Below, piece after piece: positions 22,295 to 32,635 of a stretch of DNA of 64,000 nt. Origin of the DNA: Ophiobolus disseminans (Eukaryota > Ascomycota > Dothideomycetes > Pleosporales > Phaeosphaeriaceae); contig MU006230.1 of the NCBI GenBank assembly GCA_010093685.1, positions 138,802 to 202,801 of the forward strand. Direction: 5' to 3'. A model generated the notes under the pieces. It was given only the letters and a program-made list of their open reading frames with translations. It was not told the origin of the DNA and did not search any database. Numbering within the stretch: the first letter of the stretch is position 1; every line of letters begins with the position of its first letter. Position numbers and translations under genes: made by a program.

Positions 22295-23149
22295 ATGCCA
22301 GGCACTGAGCCTCCACTCAACGAACTCGGCATTAGATACTCTTCGGCGACGGGCAGGAAACGCAAGATCCTCCTTCACGACATCACCGCGGCCTGCTACA
22401 ACTACGTCTTCTGCCCTCACAACAATGTGGACATCGACTCAGTGAGCAAGCCAGTAAATACTACTGCACGTATAAAGCCAATGCCTTGCTCTAGGACATT
22501 TCTCCTCCGCCGCGCTTCGCTCGAAGAAGCTCCCACCTCTGGGCTCTTCGACAACAACAGCCCACTGTTGCTCCTCTTCATGGTCCTCCAAGAGCTGCAG
22601 ACAGATCCCAACCTCAAGAACGTCGACGTAGTCCTCAAGGACGACCTAGACACCGTGGCAGCCTGGCTCCTCCAAGATCTCGAGAAGGCTCATCACCGGA
22701 GCACTGGCTACCTGGAAGCATTCGAAGGTCTACAAGGGCAGCTGAGGGGCATTTGGGATAGCAGCAGGGTCAGCTATTACGAGGATGGTCAGAAGGGGGG
22801 CTCATACTATGCTGTCAGACCTAGCAGCTCAACCTCATTGGTACATTGTGATCCCCTATCGGTCCAATACATGAGCTTACATGAGCACGGTACATTCCAG
22901 TACCTTCTATGGCTTCCACAGCCACTCTTTCCACATCATATGCTTACGCGTACTCTTGTATATAATCTTGCTTGTCTACTCTATAGAACAATCAACCTTC
23001 TTCTTCATCTCTGCTCTATTCCCACATATGCGACCGCCGCAAGCCTGTCGCGCTGCTCCATGGATGGGGCCAGGAAGAAGGCTCCGGCAAGCGATGGATC
23101 AACGGAGAGTAGGCGGCATAGGACAATGCCGGCGTGGCGCGGTAGCTGA
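22295..23149 (+). CDS. Hypothetical protein ORF with an in-frame LTR insertion
   Basis: Uninterrupted frame of 284 codons. The first 171 codons look like a normal soluble protein (LLLLFMVLQELQTDPNLKNV, then LDTVAAWLLQDLEKAHHRST). At 22813 a 214-bp solo LTR begins. With its 5-bp target duplication it adds 219 bp, exactly 73 codons, and contains no stop in this frame, so the reading frame passes through and rejoins the original sequence (SLSRCSMDGARKK) to a TGA at 23149. The native C-terminal part is therefore displaced by 73 LTR-encoded residues. I do not recognise a family. A possible 53-nt intron at 22441 would shift to a less protein-like frame and is not favoured. Confidence 0.5.
   Translation: MPGTEPPLNELGIRYSSATGRKRKILLHDITAACYNYVFCPHNNVDIDSVSKPVNTTARIKPMPCSRTFLLRRASLEEAPTSGLFDNNSPLLLLFMVLQELQTDPNLKNVDVVLKDDLDTVAAWLLQDLEKAHHRSTGYLEAFEGLQGQLRGIWDSSRVSYYEDGQKGGSYYAVRPSSSTSLVHCDPLSVQYMSLHEHGTFQYLLWLPQPLFPHHMLTRTLVYNLACLLYRTINLLLHLCSIPTYATAASLSRCSMDGARKKAPASDGSTESRRHRTMPAWRGS
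22813..23026 (+). mobile_element. Solo LTR, 214 bp, with TATGC target duplication
   Basis: Begins TGTCAGACC and ends TTCCCACA (TG...CA termini). It is flanked by the direct 5-bp repeat TATGC at 22808..22812 and 23027..23031. The same 214 bp occurs inverted at 24945..25158 with a single base difference. A TATATAA box lies at 22959..22965. Size, termini and 5-bp duplication fit the LTR of a small Copia- or Gypsy-type retrotransposon. No internal region or primer-binding site is present, so it is a recombination product. Confidence 0.9.
22959..22965 (+). promoter_or_regulatory. TATA box inside solo LTR
   Basis: TATATAA at about two thirds of the LTR, in the position expected for the U3 promoter. 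The same sequence exists in the inverted copy on the other strand. It could still drive transcription into the flank. Confidence 0.45.
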
Positions 23150-23633
23150 CGGGCATGATAACGGAGGGAGGCACAATTACACAGGCATGGAGTTTGATTT
23201 GCGCCGTGAACCAGCATGGTTCTACAGGGACTAGGCGGCCACAAGACGACAACGAAATCGTCTTGCCAGCCTTACAAGGCTGTCAAAAGGACCTCGCTGG
23301 ATTGTAACCCTGATCTCATTGCAGAGTTCGCTGCATAGCCGCATCATGTTGGCTGCTTTAGAAGACGACGACATGTGCAAATACCAGCGACGTACATCAG
23401 TTCTACTTATTTCCATCGACCAGATAGCTTACAATTGACGTCCCGAAGTCACCGGAATTTGACTTAGTATGAAGAATTGGCTATGCTTAATGACTCCTGC
23501 ATGTAATTGCCTCTATTTGACCTCAGACATAAATGTATGGCTCACTGGACAACACGAAAAGCGAGATGGGAAACAAAACACCTTATCTTCACTTGAATGT
23601 CTACTATCTCTGTCCGCACCGCTAGACCAAGCT
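23150..23633. other. Intergenic region, nothing recognised
   Basis: About 480 bp between convergent genes. Only short overlapping frames are present; it probably holds two 3' UTRs. Confidence 0.4.
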
Positions 23634-24481
23634 CTATAGGTCTGCCAGCAGTGCCTCCGCGTCGCGGGTGGCCGGCTCCTTGGTCTTCAGGGCAGACATG
23701 CCGTGGATTGTCTGCCAGTCGAAGTCCTCGAAGAACTGCTCCGCAAAGTCGCGCACCTCTGTCCAATAGCCGCTACAAAACTCGCCATTAAATACCTTAG
23801 CTTCAACGTTCTCCTTGATCAACTGATAAGGCATCGCCCAGTCGGGTGTTGACGATTTGATGTCCTCCTCATATTTGTCTTTGCTTAAAAGCCAGTTCTC
23901 AGAGAGCTTGTGTCCAAACTGCTCAATTGTGCCGTCGAAGATAGAGATCCCTCCATTGGACCAAGTGATTTCGAGGACAGAGTGCCAGGTAGGTGTTTTC
24001 AGATCGGCCGCAAAGTCGACCCAGCCCTTGACGAACTGTGAAATTGGCCTTGTGCAGCATTGAATCCACCGAACAGTGAGTTTGGAGCCAAATTTATCTG
24101 CAAAATGTATCAGCCTTCTAGCAGCTTGGTTCATGACGCGCGTGAAGACTTACGTTCAATCTTCCGGGCAATAAGGTCTTCGAACAAAGCGCAGAACATG
24201 TCGCAGGTATTCGTCAACGCAAACTGTGTGCGAAGGCGCTCAAAGCCCTCGGGCATCTGGTAATGGACCGACGCATCCAGCTTACGATTCTGCTCGAAGA
24301 CCCACAGCGGACAATGATGGTCATTGATGATTTCATCGTCATATTCTGATCCGGGCTTGATATAGCGGAGTGTATGTTGAGGGCGACGGATGGCGGCAAT
24401 TTCCCAGAACGCGAGGACGACGATGAGGAGCTGAAGCTCGCGGGAGAGTGGAACAGACGGTAGCGTGGCCTCGGCGTCCAT
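23634..24481 (-). CDS. Member B of Cys-His-Asp family, possible papain/transglutaminase-like fold
   Basis: 263 aa from exons 24481..24154 and 24097..23634; the intron is 24153..24098 (GTAAGT...TTTGCAG). Conserved with copies A and C: a Cys at the start of a helix (LTNTCDMFCALFEDL), then WHSVLEITWSNGG, then ISIFDGTIEQFG. A Cys at a helix start, a His opening one strand and an Asp closing the next is the order used by papain/transglutaminase-like folds (strand ending in D-P/G-T or S). That is a fold guess from pattern, not from a database match. The C-terminal half is charged and helical. No signal peptide. Cellular role unknown. Confidence 0.7.
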
Positions 24482-24944
24482 GATGGTGGAAGCGGTGGAA
24501 TTTGTGGGTGGGTGGATTTCGGCTTCCAAGGTTGCAACTCGAGGCGGAGTAGAACGTCTGCAGGTTCGGAAAAGCGCGCAAAAGTCCCAGTCACCTGGGT
24601 AGGCATCAAGAGCTTAGCATGTCATTGCGGGACACGAGAAGCTTTCTTATCGGCGTACACACTACAGCGGAGAGATATTCAACAGGTCTCTACGCGCTGC
24701 TAGCCATGGAAATCTGTCATAATAATGATAGATCTGCTTTGGATGCGTTTTAAAACGGACTGTACCACTGCACGACTTCCGCGCAAGTGATTCATCTAGG
24801 TCTGATCCAGCCCGTATTGCGAATAACTACGCCTCTGTCAGCACAGTGCTATGTCACCTCATTGCAATAATGCTTGGACAGATTACGACGTTTAGCAGCC
24901 TGCTCTCCGTTATAAGCGTTCGTGTCGCTATCATCGGTATACTG
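24482..24944. other. Promoter of member B and flank of solo LTR
   Basis: About 460 bp upstream of copy B. No coding frame is supported. The right boundary is the TACTG target duplication of the second solo LTR. Confidence 0.4.
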
Positions 24945-25158
24945 TGTGGGAATAGAGCAGAGATGAAGAAGAAGGTTGATTGTTCTATAGAGTAGACAAG
25001 CAAGATTATATACAAGAGTACGCGTAAGCATATGATGTGGAAAGAGTGGCTGTGGAAGCCATAGAAGGTACTGGAATGTACCGTGCTCATGTAAGCTCAT
25101 GTATTGGACCGATAGGGGATCACGATGTACCAATGAGGTTGAGCTGCTAGGTCTGACA
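24945..25158 (-). mobile_element. Solo LTR, 214 bp, with TACTG target duplication
   Basis: Inverted copy of the LTR at 22813..23026, with one difference in 214 bp (C here for T there, reading in LTR orientation at base 35). It is flanked by TACTG at 24940..24944 and 25159..25163, a different duplication from the first copy. The two are therefore independent insertions, not an inverted duplication of one locus. High identity indicates recent activity. Confidence 0.9.
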
Positions 25159-25163
25159 TACTG

Positions 25164-26312
25164 TATGTACCCAGGACACCCAGACACCAAGGTACCTGTG
25201 TGCGGTGAAGTAAAGTGTGCGCAAGAAAAAGGACTCGAGATCCATACACATAGTGACAGATAACACAGGAGTGTCCCTTGACTGCTCAGGTTCTGCCTGC
25301 TTGATGACGGTAACTTTGATGTTCCAATCATAGCTTGCATTGGCAGTGTTGCCCGGTGACTCCGCTTGGTGCACCCTACTACGCACGCTCCCACACAGGG
25401 CAATAAGGGTAACATAACATGGGGAAAGCAAAAGATCAGTCCCATGACGGGATCGAAAAAAAACGCAGCGGGCTCAAATCGCGTTTCTCAACCGCAAGCG
25501 GAAGTCGGAGCCTTCCTGGAACATTAGCACAATTCAAATCACATGTCAAACAATGCTAAACCAACACAACGCCCAAAGAATTATTTATATCTGTGACACC
25601 GGCGTCCTTACCGTGCACGGAGACTAATTCGAAATGTTTACTATATATACCACAGAGAGAAGTGGGTAGGTGGGGTAAGGAAGAGGCTGGTGGAGCACAC
25701 CCGTGACGTACTGACGGGGCGGTCGACCATTCCGTCCCCACCTTGGTCCGATCTGCCCTGCATATTGCGAGGGCAACTTACTTGCTTTGGTTGCACCCCT
25801 GCCGTAGCCGACGTTGTGACTATGCTGGCTGACGATGGTTTGAACACGTCCTCTCTCACTGCAAGTAACGAGCTTAACTCCCGCGCCACCTCGGACTTTT
25901 AGCTTGCGTTATGAACACGCGCATGTCGGCACCACGATAGTCGCGCATGGAGGCTCTCAGTTGACTCAGACTGCGCAGATGGGCTTGCAATATGAGGTTC
26001 TGATTGTTCACAGCGGTAGCCCGCTTGCAGATCTCCAGTAGTGGAATTGTCAAAGCGTTTCACAGCTAGCCCTGATAGACATCATAGAAGTCCGCTTTGC
26101 ATCTGTATCACTTTCCACTTTGTTTTGTATGCTCTTCTATGTTTTCTATGTCTTGTAACTCGTGTCTAGATCAAGTTTGTCCAGGTGGAGAACGCACGGA
26201 GGTGCGCAACGCTGACATACTGAGACCCTGTAATCGCTCTATACCTCACAGCTCACTACATAGCACGTCTCATGCTAGGTAGATGCTTGCTCGTAACCTT
26301 CTGAACTTGTCT
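25164..26312. other. Gene-free stretch, possible interrupted coding remnant
   Basis: About 1.15 kb. On the - strand 25431..25164 has a protein-like stretch (YDWNIKVTVIKQAEPE, then TPVLSVTMCMDLESFFL) that runs straight into the solo LTR. It may be the remains of a gene the element landed in. No ATG or splice sites support it further. 25164-26312 otherwise shows nothing. Confidence 0.3.
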
Positions 26313-27029
26313 TCATACTTGGACGGTGCGAGGTCGAACAACCACACCGAGCGAATTTCCTCCGGGACCGCCAAGTGCTTCGTCAAGCTTCCGCATATCT
26401 TCTAAACACGATTGGAATATGACCTCGACACGTGCTTTTTTTGCTCTCCTAGCTGCCGACACTAGTCCATTGTAAAACTGCTCGCACTCGAATGTTTCAA
26501 CAGTCCATCTCGCCTTTCCTCCCCAATGCTTCAGTGGCAGCATGTACCGCTTCTTGTATTCGCGGAAGGGGAGAAAGAGGTCACGGGCCGAGATACCGTA
26601 CTGTTCGCCGGAAGGGTCGAGGACGTATTCGCGTCCTCCAACGGTAATCAGCAGGACGGAGTGTAGGGGAGGGCGGAGGAAACTGTTGTGCTCAAACGCG
26701 AGCTGGAAGGGCGGCCGCGGGATTAGGCACATCAATTGCACTATCGCTCCTGGATCCACTAAAGGCTGTCAACAACGGGCCATGCCACATTCAAATCCTC
26801 AAAACCACTTACGCGAAGTGGCTCTCTCTTGAACCAAGGGCTTCAAGAACCAGCAAGCCGTGTTGTGTTGGTTGCTCATGAGCATGGTGCGCTTGAGAAC
26901 TTGAAGCAGCGGCTTGTCGGAGCCCTGCGCCTGCTCTTCTTTGGGGATCCTAACGATTCTGATATTGTAGATGGGTGGGGCATGCCTAAGGTAGAGCCCC
27001 TCAGCGCGAAGAGCACTATCGCAATCCAT
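26313..27029 (-). CDS. Member C of Cys-His-Asp family, possible papain/transglutaminase-like fold
   Basis: 220 aa from exons 27029..26813 and 26758..26313; the intron is 26812..26759 (GTAAGT...TTTAG), at the same place and phase (1) as in copy B. Shared landmarks are a Cys before a helix (NQHNTACWFLKPLVQE), LHSVLLITVGG and EYVLDPSGEQYG. The N-terminus is shorter than in copy B. The C-terminal region is basic and helical (SAARRAKKARVEV). Function unknown; the conserved Cys, His and Asp suggest an enzyme of the cysteine-protease/transglutaminase fold class, by inference only. Confidence 0.68.
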
Positions 27030-27557
27030 TCCGCACTGGGGTGAGTGAAGAAGGTCGCCAAATGATGCCGGTCTCTCGTCGCACTGGCTCCCGGGACGGC
27101 CGGAGTTCTGATGCGTTCTGACTTGAGACTCTCAGACATTATTAGCTAATGACAATGCTACTGGTTAATAGATCTAATGCCATAAACTGATGGTTCGAGT
27201 CTGTTGAAGTCCTGCTCTGCAGTCTGGTTCCTGACGTAGTACTCTACCATCATATTGTTCACTTCCTTCACCACGGGCTCCCAGACGTTGCGCGATATGA
27301 CTTCCATAGCGGCTTTGAGGCGGGCCTCACTCGGAGACCTCTTGCGCTCGTGGTGGTGTAATTGGAGACGTGGAGGATCTTGGGCAATGTGCGCTGTTTC
27401 TTCGAGTACTGATTTTATTGACTTAGGGGAAAAGTTAACAGCAAACGCATTAGCGCGTCCTCCTGGCTCCACCCCACTCCATGATATTACCACTGTGAGC
27501 TTCAGCCCAGTTTCGCACTGCACATCACCGAAGCGTCCGGTGCAGTAAATCGTCACA
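27030..27557. other. Divergent spacer with an unsupported - strand frame
   Basis: About 530 bp. A - strand frame (27571-27158) contains protein-like text (RLKAAMEVISRNVWEPVVKE) but has no ATG at its start and overlaps the + strand gene. It could be a 3' exon of something lost. No other feature. Confidence 0.3.
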
Positions 27558-28835
27558 ATGCTCGTCTGCAAGGCTTCTCACTGCAACCGGCCCTCTCGAT
27601 CCTCATTCCCTACAGCGACGGAGGAGCGCGATAGTGAATCGAGCCCGGCATTGAGCAACATCGCATTCTGCTCCAACCGCTGCGCAAGCAAGTACCCAGC
27701 TGCCTGCGCCGCCGACAATTGTTGCAAGCTGAATCGCTATGCCTTTCGCTACGCTACCCCCAAGATTAGCGCTGCACCCAGCGACAACTTGCTCGACTAC
27801 AAGACTTACTGTTCGGAAAAGTACTCTCGGAGCCATTCGGATGCACGAAACGTTCGCACCATCGTCCGCATCGACCGTTCCGTAAACCTGGCTTTCCAGG
27901 CTCTCGCCACCAGTACCAACACTACCATAATCGATTCCTTCTTGGTCGAAGGGAAGAACCTCATCATACATGCGTGTTTCTCCCTCGACAACAAGCCTTT
28001 TCAGCACAACTTCGGTAGCTTCACCTTGCCCACCAAGTGCTACCACGCTATGCTGTCGCACAACAAGTGCGTCAACACAGTAGTTCTATTCGGTGGCATG
28101 GTCCTGTCAGTCATCAAAGGTGAGTTATCATGCAATCTTCACTCGATCGCTGATCCTGACGTAACTCAGCTTTGGACATACCAGTCAAAGTTCACGAGAT
28201 GAATGTATGTGGCGTTCAGGCTGCTCACAACATCTCTGGACTATGCAACCTCGGTCGAAAAAGTTGCCTCTTGTCATACCATGCTTAGATTGACCGCCGA
28301 CGATAGTTTGGCACCACATGAGCACCCCAAGCTGCTTAGGCTGCTCGGCAAGCAGGGTCTATATCTCAACCCCACAGCCAATCAGTACGGTCATTTGCAA
28401 GGATACATCAATGTATCTTGCTATTCGACTGTGCCAGACAACAACTGTTCGGACCAATCTTGTAAGACTGGGTTCCATTATCATGGACAACTAGAGGGTA
28501 TCGAGGAAACCAGTCGTCCAATGGTGAAATTGCTCACCGAAGCCAAATTACGTACCATGAACAACAGCTTCTCTCGGAAACTCTTGGAGCTTGGCGGGCC
28601 CGCCATTTTCTGCCATCTCGACTACTCATCGCACAAGGCAGCGATCAGAGACCTGATCTCTAGTATGATGAACGATATTCTGCCGGTACACAACAAGATG
28701 ATGGGGATGTGCAAGAGGTATAGGAATAACGAGCTTAAAGCGCAACTCAAGAACGTTGTGCAAGAATGTAATAGCCCTAGACATTCGGAGCAGAGTTGCT
28801 ATCAGTCAGTCCAATCCAGACTGACAACAGGCTGA
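27558..28835 (+). CDS. Cys-rich hypothetical protein, C-terminus supplied by a MITE
   Basis: The ATG at 27558 (CACAATGC context) opens a frame with clustered cysteines: CKASHC, FCSNRC, CAADNCC and later KCYHAMLSHNKC. A strong donor (GTGAGT) lies at 28120. Acceptor choice is uncertain. CACAG ending at 28377 gives an in-frame join and a 339-aa product. ACTCAG ending at 28169 gives a stop at 28288. The second part (28378-28790) reads NQYGHLQGYINVSCYS, then NCSDQSCKTGFHYHGQ, then LLELGGPAIFCHLDYSS. The last codons (from 28791) are read from the hAT-type element and end at TGA 28835. Zinc binding is plausible; no family recognised. Confidence 0.42.
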
Positions 28836-29031
28836 TATCCGTGCATAAAGCCGTGCACGCTAGTGTTGCTATAGCAGTATCATCACAAGCCTCTCTAAGG
28901 CTCGTGCGTACAGACACAATAAGTATAGCTATGCTCAAATCATCAACTCATCCTTGTTCATGATGAGATATATGCGTGCACGGATATGAGTCCGTTGTCA
29001 GTCTGGATTGGACTGACTGATAGCAACTCTG
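28791..29031. mobile_element. hAT-type MITE, 241 bp, long terminal inverted repeats
   Basis: Begins CAGAGTTGCTATCAGTCAGT and ends with its reverse complement. The inverted repeats are about 55 bp with three mismatches in the inner part; the outer 38 bp are identical. Flanks are ATTCGGAG (28783..28790) and ATTCAGAG (29032..29039), an 8-bp target duplication with one transition. CAG-type termini and an 8-bp duplication are the signature of the hAT superfamily. It is too short to encode a transposase, so it needs an autonomous partner elsewhere. Confidence 0.88.
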
Positions 29032-30879
29032 ATTCAGAGATCATTGGGCATCTTCAATCGGCCTCAGGTCTGCCTCTGGTAGACATGCAGTGAGTGACTT
29101 AGTTCCTGGATCGGTACAAAACATGTTCGGGATACCAAGAAGATATGTTTGCAGAGGAATCGTGGAAGTAGCACTGGCTGGCAAGCATTTAGTGCAATCC
29201 TTCGAAGGCAGCATAAATGGATACCAATTTATCGCAACATGCTTTTTGTGACCCAGGCTTGTCGTTCACCCCTAAATGTTGATTGCTACAAGACTTTTGG
29301 AATTGGCATTGCTTTTTGGGTAGTGAAAGAGAAACGTTGGGATGAAGTTGGAACAAGCTCGATGTACCTACACGCAGACTAGCCGTATCCGGACATGGGC
29401 GCGCAGGGATGCTCACCCGCATCATTGACATCGACACAGCCAACGCAACAACAGTACCAAGCCCGGAAGCCACCGCGTCACTATGAGATACATTTGAACA
29501 CCCTTTCAATGTAGCGTGTTGCTATTCAATACTCTTCATCTCAACGAATTCATATCATACGCGGCTTTGAGGACTGTCGCGCCACCAAAGAGCTGCACGG
29601 CTGATAGCTATTCGTACCTGGGAAGGTACAGGCCTAAGATTGAGATCTCAGGGGTAAATACTGTGATTGGTATCTTTGCACCTAAGTCGGTGGGAAACGC
29701 GTAGATCGAGCTGTTCATCTTGCTTGATATCGCTGATTGCAACACCCGTGCAGCACCGAAGAACATAATTACTAACAGAAAGGAGCAGGTCCGCCTATAA
29801 CTGCATGCCACAACTTGTTCAACTATCCACGTATGCGATAGACCAGTGTAGCATGTCGAATTCTTCATTGAAGTATGCCACCGCATTTCCGACAATAGTC
29901 GCTGCACGGCCAAGAACTTTTATGCGTTACTCTGAAAGGGGCGACTCCAAGAGACAGTACGTCGTGAAGAATCATCTAATGCACCACGAAGGATGGTTCA
30001 ATGGAGCATGCGCGACCGCATAGTGAGCAAAATGAAGGAAGGCGCAGGGTTGGAGCTTGACGATCAGCACAATGACTGAAACTCCAATATCCAATCTAAG
30101 AAATTGCGTGATGTACAATTGTAGCGCACCGCACGTAGCCATACACCTTTCGTGTGGCATCTCGCAACACTACCGAAGCCACGACCCGTCCGATTGCATA
30201 ATGCTAACCTTAACCGGACGACGTCTGAGCTGACTGGTAAGATCATTTCTGTCTCGCTACACATCAAGCTGAATTATACACCTAAACTCTCATAGAGCCA
30301 TGTAGTCTTCACCGCGCTGTAAATAGCGAATGGTTTTCCCTTGATAAGGCGTTGAGAAGTATCAGCCTTACGGATGTGTCTCGGCGTTTGGTTTCTTCAA
30401 CGCTTGCCTCGCATATGAAAATCGTGAATTTAGACGGCTAAACAAGCGTGAAAATGACACGAATCGTATTCGGCGTCTCTCCGTGCTGGGACGCATGCCT
30501 TGAAACGGAATGACATCGGAACTGCCTGCATTATCTCCAAGTCTAAACATAACACGTTCACCCACACAACACACAGTGAAGGCAACACACACACCAGCAA
30601 AAAGCAAAGCCACCGCTCTGCTCCATCAGTGCCCCACGTAAGTCTCGAACTCAAGACAAAACATGCAAAACGTGTTGCAGGGCGCCCGCGTTTCCACGCT
30701 ACTACATGTCTTGTTCCTGCACTAAGTTCGCGGTGTCCTGTGACGAAGTTTTGGCCGTTTAGATAGAAGATATGACTCCAAAACTTGACTGCTGTATAGG
30801 ACAACACCATGGTAGAGTTGGGGTTCTGCAGGCACTAGTGCAGGCAGCAAGTGAGGGTGGAGCGGAGTTGTGTTACGCG

Positions 30880-30903
30880 AAAGTCGAGGTTCACCTCGAC
30901 TTT
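30880..30903. repeat. Perfect 11-bp inverted repeat, 2-bp spacer
   Basis: AAAGTCGAGGT, then TC, then ACCTCGACTTT. It can form a tight hairpin or be a dyad binding site. No terminator context or flanking gene is evident. Confidence 0.5.
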
Positions 30904-31502
30904 GAGGGGTCTGACACACCCGACAATGGCGGAACTTTACAAGGGGCAAGACATGAATGACATGGAGACGACGCCTCTACATGATTGCGTCCACAATATT
31001 GCGCGAAAAGAGCCTTACCTCTTCGTGCACACTTTACTAGTTTCTAAGCATGCTCACAAATCGTGAGGTCGGATCGCGTTGGAATGAACCAGTAGCAGCA
31101 GCTAGTCTGTAAGTCTGCTAAGGGATCACAAAGCGCAAAACTATGCATCACCAAGTGTTAAGACCACCTTGTAGCGTGATGCGCATTTGCTTGCAGAACG
31201 AGAACTAAAGACCATGTCGTGTACTGGATCACCATCCTTGGTTCAACCCAAGCCTGAACCATGATCTGACTTGAGAATATAATCGACTAACACAAGTTGT
31301 GTGTGAGACCTTGTGATCGGAACTCAAGATCATAGCATAACGGCTTTAACCAATTGCAAGATGACGATTTGCACCCACACCAAGAGCTCATGCAACTCGT
31401 CAAAGTCGTCACTAAACGAAAAGTATGTGCTGCGCCGCCGGTGCTACCGAGCCTATTCCAGCTCTGTCTGATCTCACGATGTGGGAACGCCGTCGAGACC
31501 GA

Positions 31503-31644
31503 CTGCATCATCAGATCGTGAGCCATTGCACTTGGGCTCGCATACACCATGCACATATTTAGCGCAGTGGAAGCTGCATCATCTGGTCGCGTGCGATAGG
31601 ACTCAAGCTCGCACATGTCATGTACACACCTTGCGCAGTGAAGG
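31503..31644. repeat. Diverged 71-bp tandem duplication
   Basis: Two copies at an exact 71-bp period. Both begin CTGCATCATC and share CTCGCA and GCGCAGTG at matching offsets; many differences are transitions. Possibly the remnant of a longer satellite. Confidence 0.55.
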
Positions 31645-31895
31645 GTCCGGCCCCACAGCTAAAAGGTAAAGCTGCTACCTTCACGCACTTGTGTGTGCTC
31701 CAAGCAAGATTTGAACCAAGGCCCTTGATGTATCACCCACCATCTGATCTCCAGAAAGAGCAAAAAGTAAAAGGTTCAGGCCCCCGGTGGAGCCTTACAT
31801 CCTTGCCGCCGTTTCGTTGTGGTCGTTTCGCGGTCGTTTCGTTTCGTCGTTTCACTGTCGGGGTTCTTCGTGGTTCGGCCGTGGAGCTATCATTT

Positions 31896-31932
31896 TGTTA
31901 GTAGATAGAATTACTAACTGAATGGTATATAT
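31896..31932. repeat. LTR-end-like palindrome followed by TATATATA
   Basis: TGTTAGTAG at 31896, the dyad GTTAGTA...TACTAAC at 31897..31918, then a TATATATA tract. On the - strand this resembles the CTAACA end of fungal retroelement LTRs, but no matching second end or target duplication was found within reach. Tentative. Confidence 0.25.
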
Positions 31933-32635
31933 AGCCCAGCAATAATCTAGGGGTCCAGGTGGAGGACGATACCTCAGTGTGGAGAGGAGTTCAAGGTGGA
32001 TACGCGAGTCGACCTTCACAATGTCAACAGCGTGCGGGGCCCATAGCAACACCATGAGCTGGATCGGACACCAAGATGATAGCCCAACTCAAAGAGGCTT
32101 GTAGAGTCATGTATACGCCGGGTAGCCATTTAAGAACGATTTGAACGACTATCTGACATGCGTCGTACAACAGGATCTACGAAGATTCATTGGTCATAAC
32201 GCACGAGACACCTTAAAGTGCCCCCCTTCTGGGAGAAATGCGGGTATGGCATTATGAGAATAGTCTTACAAGCTGCATGTGCAGGGCTGCACTGTTCTAT
32301 AGTGATGCATCACATCCAGCTTGACATTGACGTGATTATGCTGCTCAACTTCATCTTACACAAGATGTGGCGTTTGATGAGTATAACTCAACATGAAGGG
32401 GCTGTTTCGGTGGGACGGTGCTCTGATCTCAAGCATGCTCAGGGTAATATGCAAGTTTGGTCCTCGTTGCACCTCGTTGGCTGTAGCTTCGCACGCAGCC
32501 GTTAGCGTCTGAAAATGTTAATGTTCGCTGGGACGGTGTTGGTGGGCGTTGTCTAAAATCACCATCGCGGCTTTCAGCTCCATCACAACAACACACAACC
32601 ACGTCGACTCAAAACAGCGTCTATATGCTCCGAAC

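Larger units (their letters stand above)
29040..32635. other. Gene desert, first part
   Basis: 3.6 kb with only short frames on all strands. Three small structures are listed separately: a 24-bp palindrome at 30880, a 71-bp tandem duplication at 31503 and an LTR-end-like palindrome at 31896. Composition is not strongly AT-rich, so heavy RIP is not evident. It may be old decayed sequence. Confidence 0.5.

Noticed and set aside
22813..25158. Inverted duplication of a gene segment (first reading of the shared protein-like text on both strands)
   Set aside because: TG...CA ends and separate target duplications show two solo LTR insertions instead.
27603..28061. 152-codon frame on the - strand
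   Set aside because: No ATG at its start and antisense to the more convincing Cys-rich frame.
31700..31760. - strand GGTTCAAATC B-box, possible tRNA or SINE
   Set aside because: The T-arm stem does not pair and no A-box is at the right distance.
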